A stretch of 42,797 bases of DNA from Nitrososphaerales archaeon (lineage in GTDB: Archaea; Thermoproteota; Nitrososphaeria; Nitrososphaerales; CADDZS01). A program made the translations under genes and the position numbers. This document shows positions 16,669 to 24,937 of the stretch, piece after piece (the first letter of the stretch is position 1; each line of letters starts with the position of its first letter). The stretch is taken from positions 1 through 42,797 of the forward strand of contig JASHNZ010000035.1 of assembly GCA_030041355.1 (NCBI GenBank), written 5' to 3'. The notes below the pieces were generated by a model. That model searched no databases. It saw nothing but the letters and a program-made list of their open reading frames with translations, and had not been told where the DNA came from.

Positions 16669-18408
16669 ATGTCTAGCGAATCTCGATATAGAATTGTTTT
16701 ATACCCCATTTCACATGGAGCCACAATACAGAGAACCGATCCGTATTTGGCGTTTCAACTTCGATCAAAAGTTCTAGTTATTGGATTCGACGGAGCTACT
16801 CTGGATCTCATTAGTCCTATGATGTCAGATGGCAAACTGCCTAATTTGACAAAGATAGCTTCGACTGGGATTCACTCAAAACTTCGTTCCACGATTCTTC
16901 CACTTTCACCTACAGCATGGACATCGTTTGCTTCCGGGAAGAATGCAGGGAAGCATGGAATTTACGACTTTTCAAAGAGACTGCAAGGAACTTACAATTA
17001 TCGTCCGACAACATCTCTTGATCAGAAATCTCTGGCCATATGGGATATTATAGGTTCGTTTGGCGGAAGAAATATCGTAGTGAATGTCCCTCTTACTTAT
17101 CCAGCAAGGCCGATCAACGGCGCGATGATTTCGGGATTTCCAACGCCGTCCGGCGTTGATGATTTCATTTATCCTTTGGATCTTCTTCCAGTGTTAGAAG
17201 CGAAATTAGGGCACAAGGTGGACATACGAAAACCACCTGTCCTATATCATAAAGGTCACGAAAAGGAGATTACCGAAAAATTAATCCAGATAACCCGAGA
17301 TCAAACAGAACTCACCGACTGTCTTATGCGCAGCTTGAACTGGAATCTTACTGTTTCTGTTTTCGACGCCACTGATGTGCTAGGGCACTACTTTTGGGCG
17401 TATCTCGACACAAATCATCCGAAATTTGATCGAAAGCTGGCGGAACCTGTGAGAAACATGGTAGAAGAGATCCACGTGGAACTCGACAAAGCGATAGGAA
17501 AACTCGCAGAGCGTGCGGGAGAGGATGCTCTGGTCTTCGTGATTTCAGATCATGGATTTGGTCCAGTTTACTATGGTGTTTACATTAACAACTGGTTGCT
17601 CGAACAAAAATACATGTATTTTAAGCGAAATATGAGGGTTCGTGCGAAACACTGGGCTTTTAAGCGAGGTCTTAACACTTACAATCTTCTCCAGATAGCG
17701 AAGAAATTTGGGCTGGTCAAGAGCATAGAGTCTGCTTATTCTACACGCTCGAAAGCACTTGCATTGCTGAAATTGACAGCGCTGTCCATGGAAGACATTG
17801 ACTGGGAGAGAACTAAAGTGTACTCTGCCGGAAACTTTGGGCAGTTATATGTGAATCTAGAGGGGCGGGAACCAAACGGAATAGTTCAAAGACAAGATGC
17901 GGATCGACTCGTTGACGAAGTAGTGCAAAAGTTGGGAAAACTCAAAGATCCGAAAACGGGAGGAAAGATGTTTGACAACATCTACAAAAGCGGCGATATC
18001 TTCAATGGAGCCGCGAGTTTAGACTCACCTGATATTGTCTTTTTTGATGACGAGATGAAATATAGTGCCCATAGGATGTTCGAATTAGGTAGCAACAAGC
18101 TCATCACTCCTCACCCAATTTACTCGGGCAATCACAAGATGGATGGGATCTTATTCGCAGCTGGAAAGGGAATCAAATTTATCCCAGAGGCTCCATCAAG
18201 GGAACCGGAGCTAATTGATCTCGCTCCGACTATTTTGCATTACATGGGCAACTTTGTGCCTAAAGACATGGATGGAAGAATACTCGAAGAGTTCTTTGAT
18301 GCCAAGTCTGAGGTTGCTCAGCGGCAGATTGAATACGCAATGGAGGAGCCCGAAACTGTAAAAGTGCGGCAGACTGTACGAAGACTAAACGCATTGCGCG
18401 CACTCTAG
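16669..18408 (+). CDS. Alkaline-phosphatase-superfamily phosphodiesterase-like enzyme (copy 2)
   Basis: A 579-residue hydrolase related to the gene at 8489. Metal and nucleophile positions: VIGFDGATLD (Asp41); LSPTAW with Ser80 where the paralogue has its nucleophile Thr; SGKNAGKHGIYDF (90-102); DATDVLGHYFW (Asp236, His240); ISDHGFGP (Asp294, His295). The enzyme core starts near residue 34; the first 33 residues are not conserved and the true start may be later. There is no signal peptide. Compared with copy 1 it has an insertion of about 60 residues (about 310-370) rich in basic and aromatic residues. The substrate is unknown; related proteins act on nucleotide, sugar-phosphate or sulfate esters. 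A small LGYL-tail protein follows, as in the sat operon. Confidence 0.8.
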   Translation: MSSESRYRIVLYPISHGATIQRTDPYLAFQLRSKVLVIGFDGATLDLISPMMSDGKLPNLTKIASTGIHSKLRSTILPLSPTAWTSFASGKNAGKHGIYDFSKRLQGTYNYRPTTSLDQKSLAIWDIIGSFGGRNIVVNVPLTYPARPINGAMISGFPTPSGVDDFIYPLDLLPVLEAKLGHKVDIRKPPVLYHKGHEKEITEKLIQITRDQTELTDCLMRSLNWNLTVSVFDATDVLGHYFWAYLDTNHPKFDRKLAEPVRNMVEEIHVELDKAIGKLAERAGEDALVFVISDHGFGPVYYGVYINNWLLEQKYMYFKRNMRVRAKHWAFKRGLNTYNLLQIAKKFGLVKSIESAYSTRSKALALLKLTALSMEDIDWERTKVYSAGNFGQLYVNLEGREPNGIVQRQDADRLVDEVVQKLGKLKDPKTGGKMFDNIYKSGDIFNGAASLDSPDIVFFDDEMKYSAHRMFELGSNKLITPHPIYSGNHKMDGILFAAGKGIKFIPEAPSREPELIDLAPTILHYMGNFVPKDMDGRILEEFFDAKSEVAQRQIEYAMEEPETVKVRQTVRRLNALRAL

Positions 18409-18712
18409 ATATTCCTTTGTGAGTTTTTCTTCTGGAAGTCTCAAGCTTCAATGTTCTTGGTTCACTTTCTAGCAAGACCTCACATCCGGGACTCTTTTCG
18501 AACCGTGAGCATGCTTCGTTGATTTCGAAAAATCTGCCTGATTGATCTGGGCCACTTTTGTACAGCAAAGCAATAGCTGTATCGAATATTGATACACAGG
18601 GAAATTATTATCTATACTAGACTCAACAGAGAAATGCGGATGTAGAGGCGCAAAGCATTCGGAGAGCATATCATCTCGAAAAAACGATGTAGTACAAGCC
18701 GCGAAAGCAACT

Positions 18713-18943
18713 GAGATCATAAATGTTCCGATTCCTAAGATATTGTTCCAGAAGATTGAGAAAAGACTTGAGAAGACTGAATTCAAGTCCGTAGGAGAGT
18801 ACATAACCTATGTCTTGGAGCAAGTATTGCTCGAGCTGGACGAGACAGCCGGTGGAAAGGGCTCGAAAAAAAGTGACAATCCGTTCTCCAAGGAAGACCA
18901 AGAAAGCGTGGAGCAACGCCTCAGAGACCTGGGATATCTCTAG
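18713..18943 (+). CDS. Small ribbon-helix-helix-like protein with LGYL tail, second copy (start unclear)
   Basis: Related to the first gene of the sat operon. It shares FKSVxxYxTYVLxxV and an ending F-S-K-E-D...RLRDLGYL. The matching N-terminal strand (TEIINVPIP) begins near 18713, but the frame, open back to 18593, has no ATG, GTG or TTG before the TTG at 18743. Starting at 18743 would remove the DNA-contacting strand. Either an unusual start codon (ATA or ATC) is used, or the start was lost. It follows the second phosphodiesterase-like gene after about 300 bases. Between residues of the two conserved halves it has a longer Gly/Lys-rich linker than the first copy. Confidence 0.55.
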   Translation, partial: EIINVPIPKILFQKIEKRLEKTEFKSVGEYITYVLEQVLLELDETAGGKGSKKSDNPFSKEDQESVEQRLRDLGYL

Positions 18944-19269
18944 CGACGATTCAGAGCTCGCTCTCCACTTGTCCTGATCCTAAAGATCGTTATTCTTAGC
19001 GATGTTGCGGATCTATCTTTCCAGTTCAATTACTTAGTAAGCACGATTCAATTTTCCCCTAACTGATACTCGAATTCTCTTTTCTCCCAGGGCAAGTCTT
19101 TCTGACACCGATTCGGACACTCCCTAGTTTGGCGACGCGCTCATGGGATCAGACTGGCAGCTTTGAGACGAAAGGGAGGTTGGTCCGTTAGCTTTTGCCA
19201 TTTTGGCGGAGAATGCTAGTCATAACTTCAATAGACATAAATCCATGATGACAATTCCCCAGAGGGAAA

Positions 19270-19881
19270 TTGGAGACATCAGATACCGCAAAAACTTCTA
19301 GAACAGGTGTAACGAAGCCGACTAGCTTAGATAGAAGGAGAGCCTTGAAAGTCGGTGCCCTAACAGGAGTTGCAGGAGCATTGACGGTGGCAGGTCTAGG
19401 GCAACTCGGGTCCTCGCCCGCAGTCTCATCGACTTTGACATCCAGTGCAAAAAGCATGGATGATTGGTTGTCAGCCTTGGTATACGATAACGTTATGCAA
19501 CCTTTCAAGACCGTGACATTCTTCTACGTTCCTCCAAATTCAGACGTAACGATCAATCATAAGGTTCCAGCGGGTCATGTTGCAGTTGTTACAGAAGATC
19601 GCATCAACGTAGGAAAAGATCATACTTTGCAAATGGCTATTTCCATAGACGGGCGAAGAATTCTGTTCGACCCGGACCTCGTTCAGTCAAGGTACAGTAG
19701 CGCGTTGGATTTTCTTACTTCCAGTTCCTTCTATCCAATTCACGACAATTTCAGTATGATGTTGACTAACCTGACGTCCAAGACTAGGTATTTTTCATCG
19801 ATGGAATCTGGAGGACTGGTCCCAGCCTCACAGTGGGATTCAATGATCAAATCCAATTTCGCGAATATCTTCAAGAGTTAA
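19270..19881 (+). CDS. Tat-exported protein, first gene of the Tat cassette
   Basis: A 203-residue protein starting at TTG, chosen because of the strong Shine-Dalgarno sequence AGAGGGA just before it. The N-terminal signal has a twin-arginine motif (DRRRALKVGAL, about 21-32), a moderately hydrophobic Gly/Ala/Val core (TGVAGALTVAGLG), and then a Ser/Thr-rich region. The mature part is beta-rich, with VTFFYVPPNSDVTINHKVPAG (about 77-97) followed by HVAVVTEDRINV, like a small beta-sandwich. It has no Cys, and no cofactor-binding motif was recognised. A gene 17 bases downstream and a TatA gene at the end of the cluster suggest a dedicated export unit. The 18944-19269 stretch ahead holds no gene I can support. 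Confidence 0.7.
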   Translation: METSDTAKTSRTGVTKPTSLDRRRALKVGALTGVAGALTVAGLGQLGSSPAVSSTLTSSAKSMDDWLSALVYDNVMQPFKTVTFFYVPPNSDVTINHKVPAGHVAVVTEDRINVGKDHTLQMAISIDGRRILFDPDLVQSRYSSALDFLTSSSFYPIHDNFSMMLTNLTSKTRYFSSMESGGLVPASQWDSMIKSNFANIFKS

Positions 19882-19898
19882 GATGGTGAAATTAGAAA

Positions 19899-21638
19899 AT
19901 GTCTGAATATGTTCCTGAACTACAACCGCTCATCGGCACTCGCTTCACGCTGCTAGATTCGATCAGGGATGCTGCTTTCTTAGGGCAGGGATCGGGTGAA
20001 GATTATGGGCTAGGAGTAACGGACAATCCGCTGTTCTTCTTCACGACCTATTATGTACCGGGTGAGCCCACAACGCCAAGATCCTATCCAATAAAGCTCT
20101 TCTGGATTGGCAGCCCTTCGGGAGACATCTCCTACTCGGACGAGGCTTTCAATATTTACGTGGCAGATGTTGTGCCTGACAACTTCTATCCAGGAGCTGT
20201 ACCTAATACGGGCGGTCCGAGCTCCAGCTGGCTGGTCAACCCCCGATTGGTACTCAGTATCTCACAAGCCAAGACTGACATTACAACTTGGTTTGATGCC
20301 AACTATCCTGGAGGCGCAACTAATGGAGTAGGTAACGGCAATTCTGGCAGCAACGACACTTACGGTACTCTCGCGGGGGGAAACAGTGCCGTTGGAAACG
20401 TGACCGGTATCGGGGTACCGGGCTTGGAAGGGCAATTCTGGCCGATTTATGACCTTGTGGACAATTCCGTGATTCTGTACTTTTCTGTCAAGACTCCCAA
20501 TTGCAACACGCTTTCTATCTATGCCTACAAGGACTACGACAGTGAGTTTTCAAGCCCTCTGGGCTCGTCGCAATTTCTTGGAGGATGTTACGCGCCAGGA
20601 TGGACGAACGTAAATGCTGCGTTCACAGATGATGCAACTCTTCTTTCGAGTCACAGGTTCTCGATCGTTTCACCTGATCCTCTTTCTGTGAATCCCAGAG
20701 TTTCCGGAACTCAGAACGCCGTTTTTCTATACAGTTACGGCGTCGTCAACGGCACTACTTCCGATCATGGAAGAATTCTCAATGGCTCCGTGGTGACGGA
20801 CATTCACAACTATCCTCTTTCACCAGGAATCGCCCTTACTGAGGTGACCTCGGGCTCTCCCATAGTGAGTCAACTAGTCGGAGAACACTTCTACACTCCT
20901 GACAAATTGGGAAGCATTTTTGCTGCAAATGCTGTAGATTCCGCCACGCCAGGATACATGTGTGTCTTCAACGCACCGGCGCAAATAGACAGGCGCAACG
21001 GAACCAATAGCACTGGTTCGGTCGTTCTTTCAGAGATGATTTTGCGAGTGGCGTATTACGATCCTTCTAGCGGGCTCGCTTTCGGAAATGATGCTCTGCT
21101 GGTAGCTCAGACTCCAGAAGTTCTTGGCACCTGCAGGCCACAGGTTACAGACCTTCCTGATGGGAAGACAAAGATCCTCTACGCTAATTTCAGCTGGGAC
21201 CAGTACCTGAATTGCGATTACGCGTATATTGAGCCCGACGCGCTGTCTCCCAGAAACCAATCCAAGATCCGTGTCGCAAGCACAGGTGGGAATACGTATG
21301 CGAACCCGGTTACTGTGTACACCTACGGAAAGAAGAAGATGCTGGTGAGGTTTTTACAACAAACAGCTTCGAACAATCTAGAAAACAATCCAAGTGCCAT
21401 ACAAATAATTGGGGCTGCGATGAGCGACACGAGCAACGGATTCAGTTTCGGTTATAACCCCTTTGTCGGATCGAAATTCCTGCATAGCGAAGGCCTCTTC
21501 AGCAATGCAGCGGGTATATCGAATACTAGGCCTCTAACAGAGTTCACCGTCGAAGATCTCGACGCTTACATTATGATTCAGGCACTCGGAGCCTCGACCG
21601 CGGCCACACCCTTCTTCTACGCGGACTTGATTGACTAA
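19899..21638 (+). CDS. Large beta-rich protein without signal peptide, Tat cassette
   Basis: A 579-residue protein with no recognisable family. Composition is unlike a cytoplasmic enzyme: few Lys and Glu; rich in Ser, Thr, Asn, Gly, Pro, Tyr and Phe, with many N-x-S/T sites (for example NGTTS, NGSVV, NGTNST), as in extracellular or virion structural proteins. A Gly/Asn-rich linker sits near residues 142-175. There is no N-terminal hydrophobic segment or RR motif, so if exported it would have to travel with the Tat-signal protein or use another route. It is placed between the Tat-signal gene (17 bases) and a phage-structure-like gene (33 bases), all on one strand. Confidence 0.65.
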   Translation: MSEYVPELQPLIGTRFTLLDSIRDAAFLGQGSGEDYGLGVTDNPLFFFTTYYVPGEPTTPRSYPIKLFWIGSPSGDISYSDEAFNIYVADVVPDNFYPGAVPNTGGPSSSWLVNPRLVLSISQAKTDITTWFDANYPGGATNGVGNGNSGSNDTYGTLAGGNSAVGNVTGIGVPGLEGQFWPIYDLVDNSVILYFSVKTPNCNTLSIYAYKDYDSEFSSPLGSSQFLGGCYAPGWTNVNAAFTDDATLLSSHRFSIVSPDPLSVNPRVSGTQNAVFLYSYGVVNGTTSDHGRILNGSVVTDIHNYPLSPGIALTEVTSGSPIVSQLVGEHFYTPDKLGSIFAANAVDSATPGYMCVFNAPAQIDRRNGTNSTGSVVLSEMILRVAYYDPSSGLAFGNDALLVAQTPEVLGTCRPQVTDLPDGKTKILYANFSWDQYLNCDYAYIEPDALSPRNQSKIRVASTGGNTYANPVTVYTYGKKKMLVRFLQQTASNNLENNPSAIQIIGAAMSDTSNGFSFGYNPFVGSKFLHSEGLFSNAAGISNTRPLTEFTVEDLDAYIMIQALGASTAATPFFYADLID

Positions 21639-21671
21639 TTTGGTAGAATTAAAGAGGCGAGAGGATAAAAA

Positions 21672-22166
21672 ATGAGGATCACACAGGACAACTCAGATGC
21701 AGAATTTACTTATCTTTCGATAAATGGCAATGCCATTACCTACGACACGAACATAACCGAGAGCAATACTGGACCGATAACAGCCTCGGTCTTTACAGAC
21801 AGAGTCGCGTCTAGGAACGCAAAGGAGCTCGCTTTGAATTTCACAATTGCAAGTGTTTCAGGAACTTCGCCTACTCTAGCTATCGAATTTCTCATGTTGG
21901 ATGTTATGGAGCCTTCCAATGGAACGACAGGGATTCCTCCGACCCCTCTTCCCCCTGCAGTAGTCACTCTGACTATAGATAGCAAAATCACTACTGCCAG
22001 TACAGCTCGATTTGTAATTTCAAACGGTCAAGGAATAATTTGGAAAAACAATGTCGCAACGACCATAGGACCCATGAACGTCCCGATGCTATGGCAAGTC
22101 CGATTGAAAGTGGGTGGAACGACACCATCATTTTCAATTATTGCTACGTTAGAAGAAAGGACGTAA
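21672..22166 (+). CDS. Beta-sandwich protein resembling phage structural modules, Tat cassette
   Basis: A 164-residue protein. It carries the paired pattern SGTSPTLAIEFLMLD (about 64-78) and WQVRLKVGGTTPSFSIIATLEE (about 141-162). The G-T-S-P-T-L ... V-G-G-T-x-P-S-F-x-x x pairing is a layout I know from small phage virion and tail-associated proteins and related cell-encoded ones. No signal peptide or membrane helix is present. A strong Shine-Dalgarno-like GAGGCGAGAGGAT precedes the ATG. Its role may be as a subunit of an extracellular assembly with the two upstream proteins. The similarity is recalled, not computed. Confidence 0.6.
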   Translation: MRITQDNSDAEFTYLSINGNAITYDTNITESNTGPITASVFTDRVASRNAKELALNFTIASVSGTSPTLAIEFLMLDVMEPSNGTTGIPPTPLPPAVVTLTIDSKITTASTARFVISNGQGIIWKNNVATTIGPMNVPMLWQVRLKVGGTTPSFSIIATLEERT

Positions 22167-22182
22167 AAGAGGGGAGCACGTG

Positions 22183-22467
22183 ATGGCGTGGGATGACCCC
22201 GTTGTCTGGATACTAATTGTCGGTATGGTCGTTTTCCTCTTCGGCGCTAACAAGATTCCACAAATTGCAAAGGGCTTGGGCGAGGCCAGAAGAGAATTTG
22301 AAAATGCTTCTAAGGGAATAGTGGGGGCTTCTCCGACAGTTGCAATCGCTTCTCCAGCTGCGGTCGATCCTCTGATTGATGCCGCCCACAAAGAAGGAAT
22401 CGATACGGCAGGGAAGACTAGAGAGCAGATAGCCTCTGAGATTTCTGTTAAGCTTGGCAACAGTTAA
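22183..22467 (+). CDS. tatA: TatA/E-type twin-arginine translocase pore subunit
   Basis: A 94-residue protein. An N-terminal hydrophobic helix (VWILIVGMVVFLFGANKIP) runs straight into the amphipathic helix QIAKGLGEARREFENAS, the classic TatA arrangement with the FGxxKIPxIAKxLGExxREF pattern. The C-terminal 50 residues are Ala/Ser-rich and polar. I choose ATG at 22183 over the in-frame GTG at 22180 because AGGGGAG lies at proper spacing. No TatC is in the window, so it must work with a translocase encoded elsewhere. It is 16 bases downstream of the beta-sandwich gene, so it is co-transcribed with its probable cargo. Confidence 0.9.
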   Translation: MAWDDPVVWILIVGMVVFLFGANKIPQIAKGLGEARREFENASKGIVGASPTVAIASPAAVDPLIDAAHKEGIDTAGKTREQIASEISVKLGNS

Positions 22468-22676
22468 GCAAATTTCGCATTTCTAACTCGCAGTGCCGAT
22501 TATGCACCTGGGCTATGCGGGGAGCGAGAATTTTTCTAAACCTGAAACTATGGAATATAATATCTCGAACCTCGATAATGAATTTGTTTGGTCTTTGGAA
22601 AACATGCAGAGATGAACCAAGTAAGCTTCATAAGGTAGATTTTGGTAATCGTGAGGCGAATTGAGGTCGTAAAAAG

Positions 22677-22931
22677 TTGAATCCAAGAACAAAGCTTGCT
22701 CTAATTCAAAATACAATAATAGGCGTGCCGGTTATTTTGGTACTATCCATTTTCAACGCCATTTATGCGCCACATCTTTCACCGGCCGAGATTCTGTTAG
22801 GCTCAGCTGGCTTCGGATACATGACCTCCCTCGTTATGCTATACATAACTCTGAGATGGTTCAGGATTAAATCCAGATTTGATAGACCACAGCAAGGAAC
22901 GATACAAACTTCTATCCAAAATCCAGAGTAA
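22677..22931 (+). CDS. Small membrane protein with two helices
   Basis: An 84-residue protein starting at TTG. Two hydrophobic helices are seen (IIGVPVILVLSIFNAIYA, about 14-31, and ILLGSAGFGYMTSLVMLYIT, about 39-58), followed by a basic, polar cytoplasmic tail. No known family was recognised. An A/T-rich stretch (GGAATATAATATC, about 22551-22563) upstream could hold the promoter. It is separated from tatA by 209 bases, so it is probably not part of the Tat cassette. Confidence 0.55.
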   Translation: MNPRTKLALIQNTIIGVPVILVLSIFNAIYAPHLSPAEILLGSAGFGYMTSLVMLYITLRWFRIKSRFDRPQQGTIQTSIQNPE

Positions 22932-22944
22932 TGGCCTTCGAGCC

Positions 22945-23505
22945 ATGGCCTGCATACTGGCTAGGCATGGCGGAGACGACTCTACTTACTTTGACTGCGT
23001 CATCGGCAACAGATTGACGGCGTTAGCTCTGCAGAAATACAAGGACGCTCCGCAAGAAGTCATCGAGTATATCCAGGCGCAGCAAGTTGGGGAACAGTGT
23101 CACTGCAAGATCTTCAACGCTGACAGATCCGAAATTGCCGATAGAATTGCACTTTTCCACTCAAAAGTAATTGAGGAAAGCAATTGGCCTTCATTCCTCG
23201 CGTGCATGCCGCTGCTCGGAGAGAGAATGGCGCTAACCACGGCTTTTTGCCTCAAGAACACCGAGCTTCAGGACAGGAACAGTCACACGACTGACAGAGG
23301 ATTTCTGGACGAATATTTCCATACCTCACAGCCGCTCATTCTACTTTCGTTGTTTGCAAGCGAAGAGGACTTGAAAGAAGCACTCTTTGCACAACAAGGA
23401 TTCTTAGATTTAATGCACGTACCCAAGGAGATTTACGATGCCTCCGATTGGACTGAGAGATGTACTCTCCAAGGCAGGGCTACGCATGAGATTCATGTGC
23501 AGTGA
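22945..23505 (+). CDS. Cys-rich hypothetical protein (186 aa)
   Basis: The frame is open from 22879, but the first part overlaps the membrane-protein gene; ATG at 22945, 14 bases after that gene ends, is a more natural start. The product is helical with seven Cys, including CHC (about residues 51-53), and several His. Segments such as VIEYIQAQQVGEQCHCKIF and TEDRGFLDEY-like helices suggest an all-alpha soluble protein. It may bind metal, but no ferritin or hemerythrin motif set is complete. I do not recognise the family. Confidence 0.55.
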   Translation: MACILARHGGDDSTYFDCVIGNRLTALALQKYKDAPQEVIEYIQAQQVGEQCHCKIFNADRSEIADRIALFHSKVIEESNWPSFLACMPLLGERMALTTAFCLKNTELQDRNSHTTDRGFLDEYFHTSQPLILLSLFASEEDLKEALFAQQGFLDLMHVPKEIYDASDWTERCTLQGRATHEIHVQ

Positions 23506-23546
23506 ACAAAGACATCCAGAATGTTAAGCAAAGTCATCGATTCGCA

Positions 23547-23555
23547 AAACTTATC
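23547..23555 (+). promoter_or_regulatory. TATA-like box before the small zinc-ribbon gene
   Basis: AAACTTATC lies about 36-44 bases ahead of the ATG at 23591, at the spacing expected for a short-leader archaeal message. Confidence 0.3.
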
Positions 23556-23590
23556 AAATAGGTTTGTTCTTTCTCAGCAAGCTGGTTTCC

Positions 23591-23734
23591 ATGAGCTCAG
23601 TTTCAACTTGGAAGTGTCCGGAATGCGGTTCTGAGGTCTCGATTGATCGCGCGAACAGAGCAATCTCTTATGACAAGGCAATCGGAACATCTTGTCCCTC
23701 TTGCGCGAAATATATTATGAATCTTAGAATGTAG
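23591..23734 (+). CDS. 47-residue zinc-ribbon protein
   Basis: ATG to TAG gives 47 residues with two Cys pairs: WKCPECGSEVS (CxxC at residues 8-11) and TSCPSCAKYI (CxxC at 35-38). This is a single zinc ribbon of the small archaeal kind, like transcription-associated or LysW-like fingers. Between the pairs is a short charged strand. It has its own TATA-like box. The function is unknown; nucleic-acid or protein binding is the usual role of such stand-alone ribbons. Confidence 0.65.
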   Translation: MSSVSTWKCPECGSEVSIDRANRAISYDKAIGTSCPSCAKYIMNLRM

Positions 23735-23828
23735 TCCGGCTTCTTTCTATTCGAATTTTGCCCTAGCTGAATAGAACGGGGAAACGTATCAAAGAAGACT
23801 TTCTTTCGAACTAGATTATCTTGGATAT

Positions 23829-24326
23829 CTACGCCAGCGCTATAGAGCTGCTAGTTGCCGATCCGCCATCCGGATCCACCACCTTAACTGAAACAGAGTC
23901 ATGAGCACCTACGCTAAAGCCCGTTGGCCAAGACGCTGAAGCGCAAGAGTAGGTGTTCTGGGGCAGCGTGGCGCCCACGGTACAATTAGCGTTAGCAGAG
24001 ACTTGCGTTGTTACGTCTGTGAAGTAAATGTTTACCAAGGACCCTGCAGGAATTGTTCCAGGTCCATGGTTTAGAACTACAATGTAGTAGGCGTCTGTGC
24101 TCGCATTACAACTTGTCACAGCGACAGTCCCACTTGCACAGAACTCTTCTATTTGAATAACGTTTTGTGTCACGCCCGGATTCTGGGTGCTATTTCCAAT
24201 AAAGTTGATCACATAATCATAAACTATTACACCTGCGGCAATCGTTATGAGGATGAGCAAGAGAGTTGCAATTATAGGAGAAATACCCTTCTTCTGATTC
24301 CTTCGGCGTCCGAGAGAATGAAGCAT
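23829..24326 (-). CDS. Archaeal type IV pilin-like protein (class III signal peptide)
   Basis: About 165 residues; a GTG at 24335 also fits, but ATG at 24326 has GAGTGG before it. The N terminus RRNQKKGISPIIATLLLILI is a prepilin signal: basic residues, a Gly cleavage site, then the ISPIIATLLLI core that forms the pilus spine. The remainder is a small beta domain with four Cys and Ser/Thr-rich strands, exposed on the cell surface. It would be processed by a prepilin peptidase encoded elsewhere. A TATA box at 24358-24366 is close upstream. Confidence 0.85.
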   Translation of the reverse strand: MLHSLGRRRNQKKGISPIIATLLLILITIAAGVIVYDYVINFIGNSTQNPGVTQNVIQIEEFCASGTVAVTSCNASTDAYYIVVLNHGPGTIPAGSLVNIYFTDVTTQVSANANCTVGATLPQNTYSCASASWPTGFSVGAHDSVSVKVVDPDGGSATSSSIALA

Positions 24327-24357
24327 TTTTTCCACTCAACTATTCCAAACAGAGCAT

Positions 24358-24366
24358 GAAATAAAC
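24358..24366 (-). promoter_or_regulatory. TATA box for the pilin gene
   Basis: GTTTATTTC on the minus strand, 23-40 bases ahead of the two candidate pilin starts, preceded by a purine-containing BRE-like CGAACA. Confidence 0.5.
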
Positions 24367-24560
24367 TGTTCGATTTTTTCGCTCGTCCGGCCAGCAATTA
24401 TTTGCTGAACCCACGTTTGTCAGGCAAATGAACGCTCCCGACCGAATCTGTTCAACGCCCAGCACATAAAGGCTAGGATCAAGTGCGAAAGATAAGCATC
24501 ATGAATAGTCAAGAGATATTTTCACGGCCCCGATCAATTCTATAGAATCCGATAGGCTAG

Positions 24561-24846
24561 ATGATTAGAAATCAGAAAGCGGAATGCCCTAAGTGTAGTT
24601 ACGATGGCCTGACCGCTTCCAGTCTGTCGGAAAGTCGGACTCCAATCGAGAATACATCGGGGACTTCTTCCGCAAATCAAAAACTTAGCTGAGGAATGGG
24701 AAGAAACACAGTGGAGAGGGCCGTCTTTTGCCTATGCCCGTTTCATATCAAAGGATATGGAATATCGGTTCTCGATATACGTTGCGAAAGCATGTGAAAA
24801 TTACAAAAATTTGAGCACTAAGCAAGAATCAATAGGCTCAGATTAG
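24561..24846 (+). pseudogene. Possible frameshifted small gene with a CPKC start
   Basis: An ATG at 24561 opens 43 codons containing AECPKCSYDG, ending at TGA 24690-24692. In another frame, open from 24613 to TAG 24844-24846, a coherent charged and aromatic sequence appears (LLPQIKNLAEEWEETQW, then YARFISKDMEYRFSIYVAKA). It has no start codon of its own until deep inside. Joined by a single frameshift around 24613-24660, the two would make a protein of about 95 residues with an N-terminal Cys pair. A genuine 43-residue protein remains possible. The 24367-24560 stretch upstream shows nothing else. Confidence 0.35.
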
Positions 24847-24937
24847 TGCACGGGATCTAAAAGGAACCGCTTATGAATTACGGTAGCCTTTTATCCGTCT
24901 TCTCTATAGAACCAGAGTACATATCCAGGCTCCTGTT

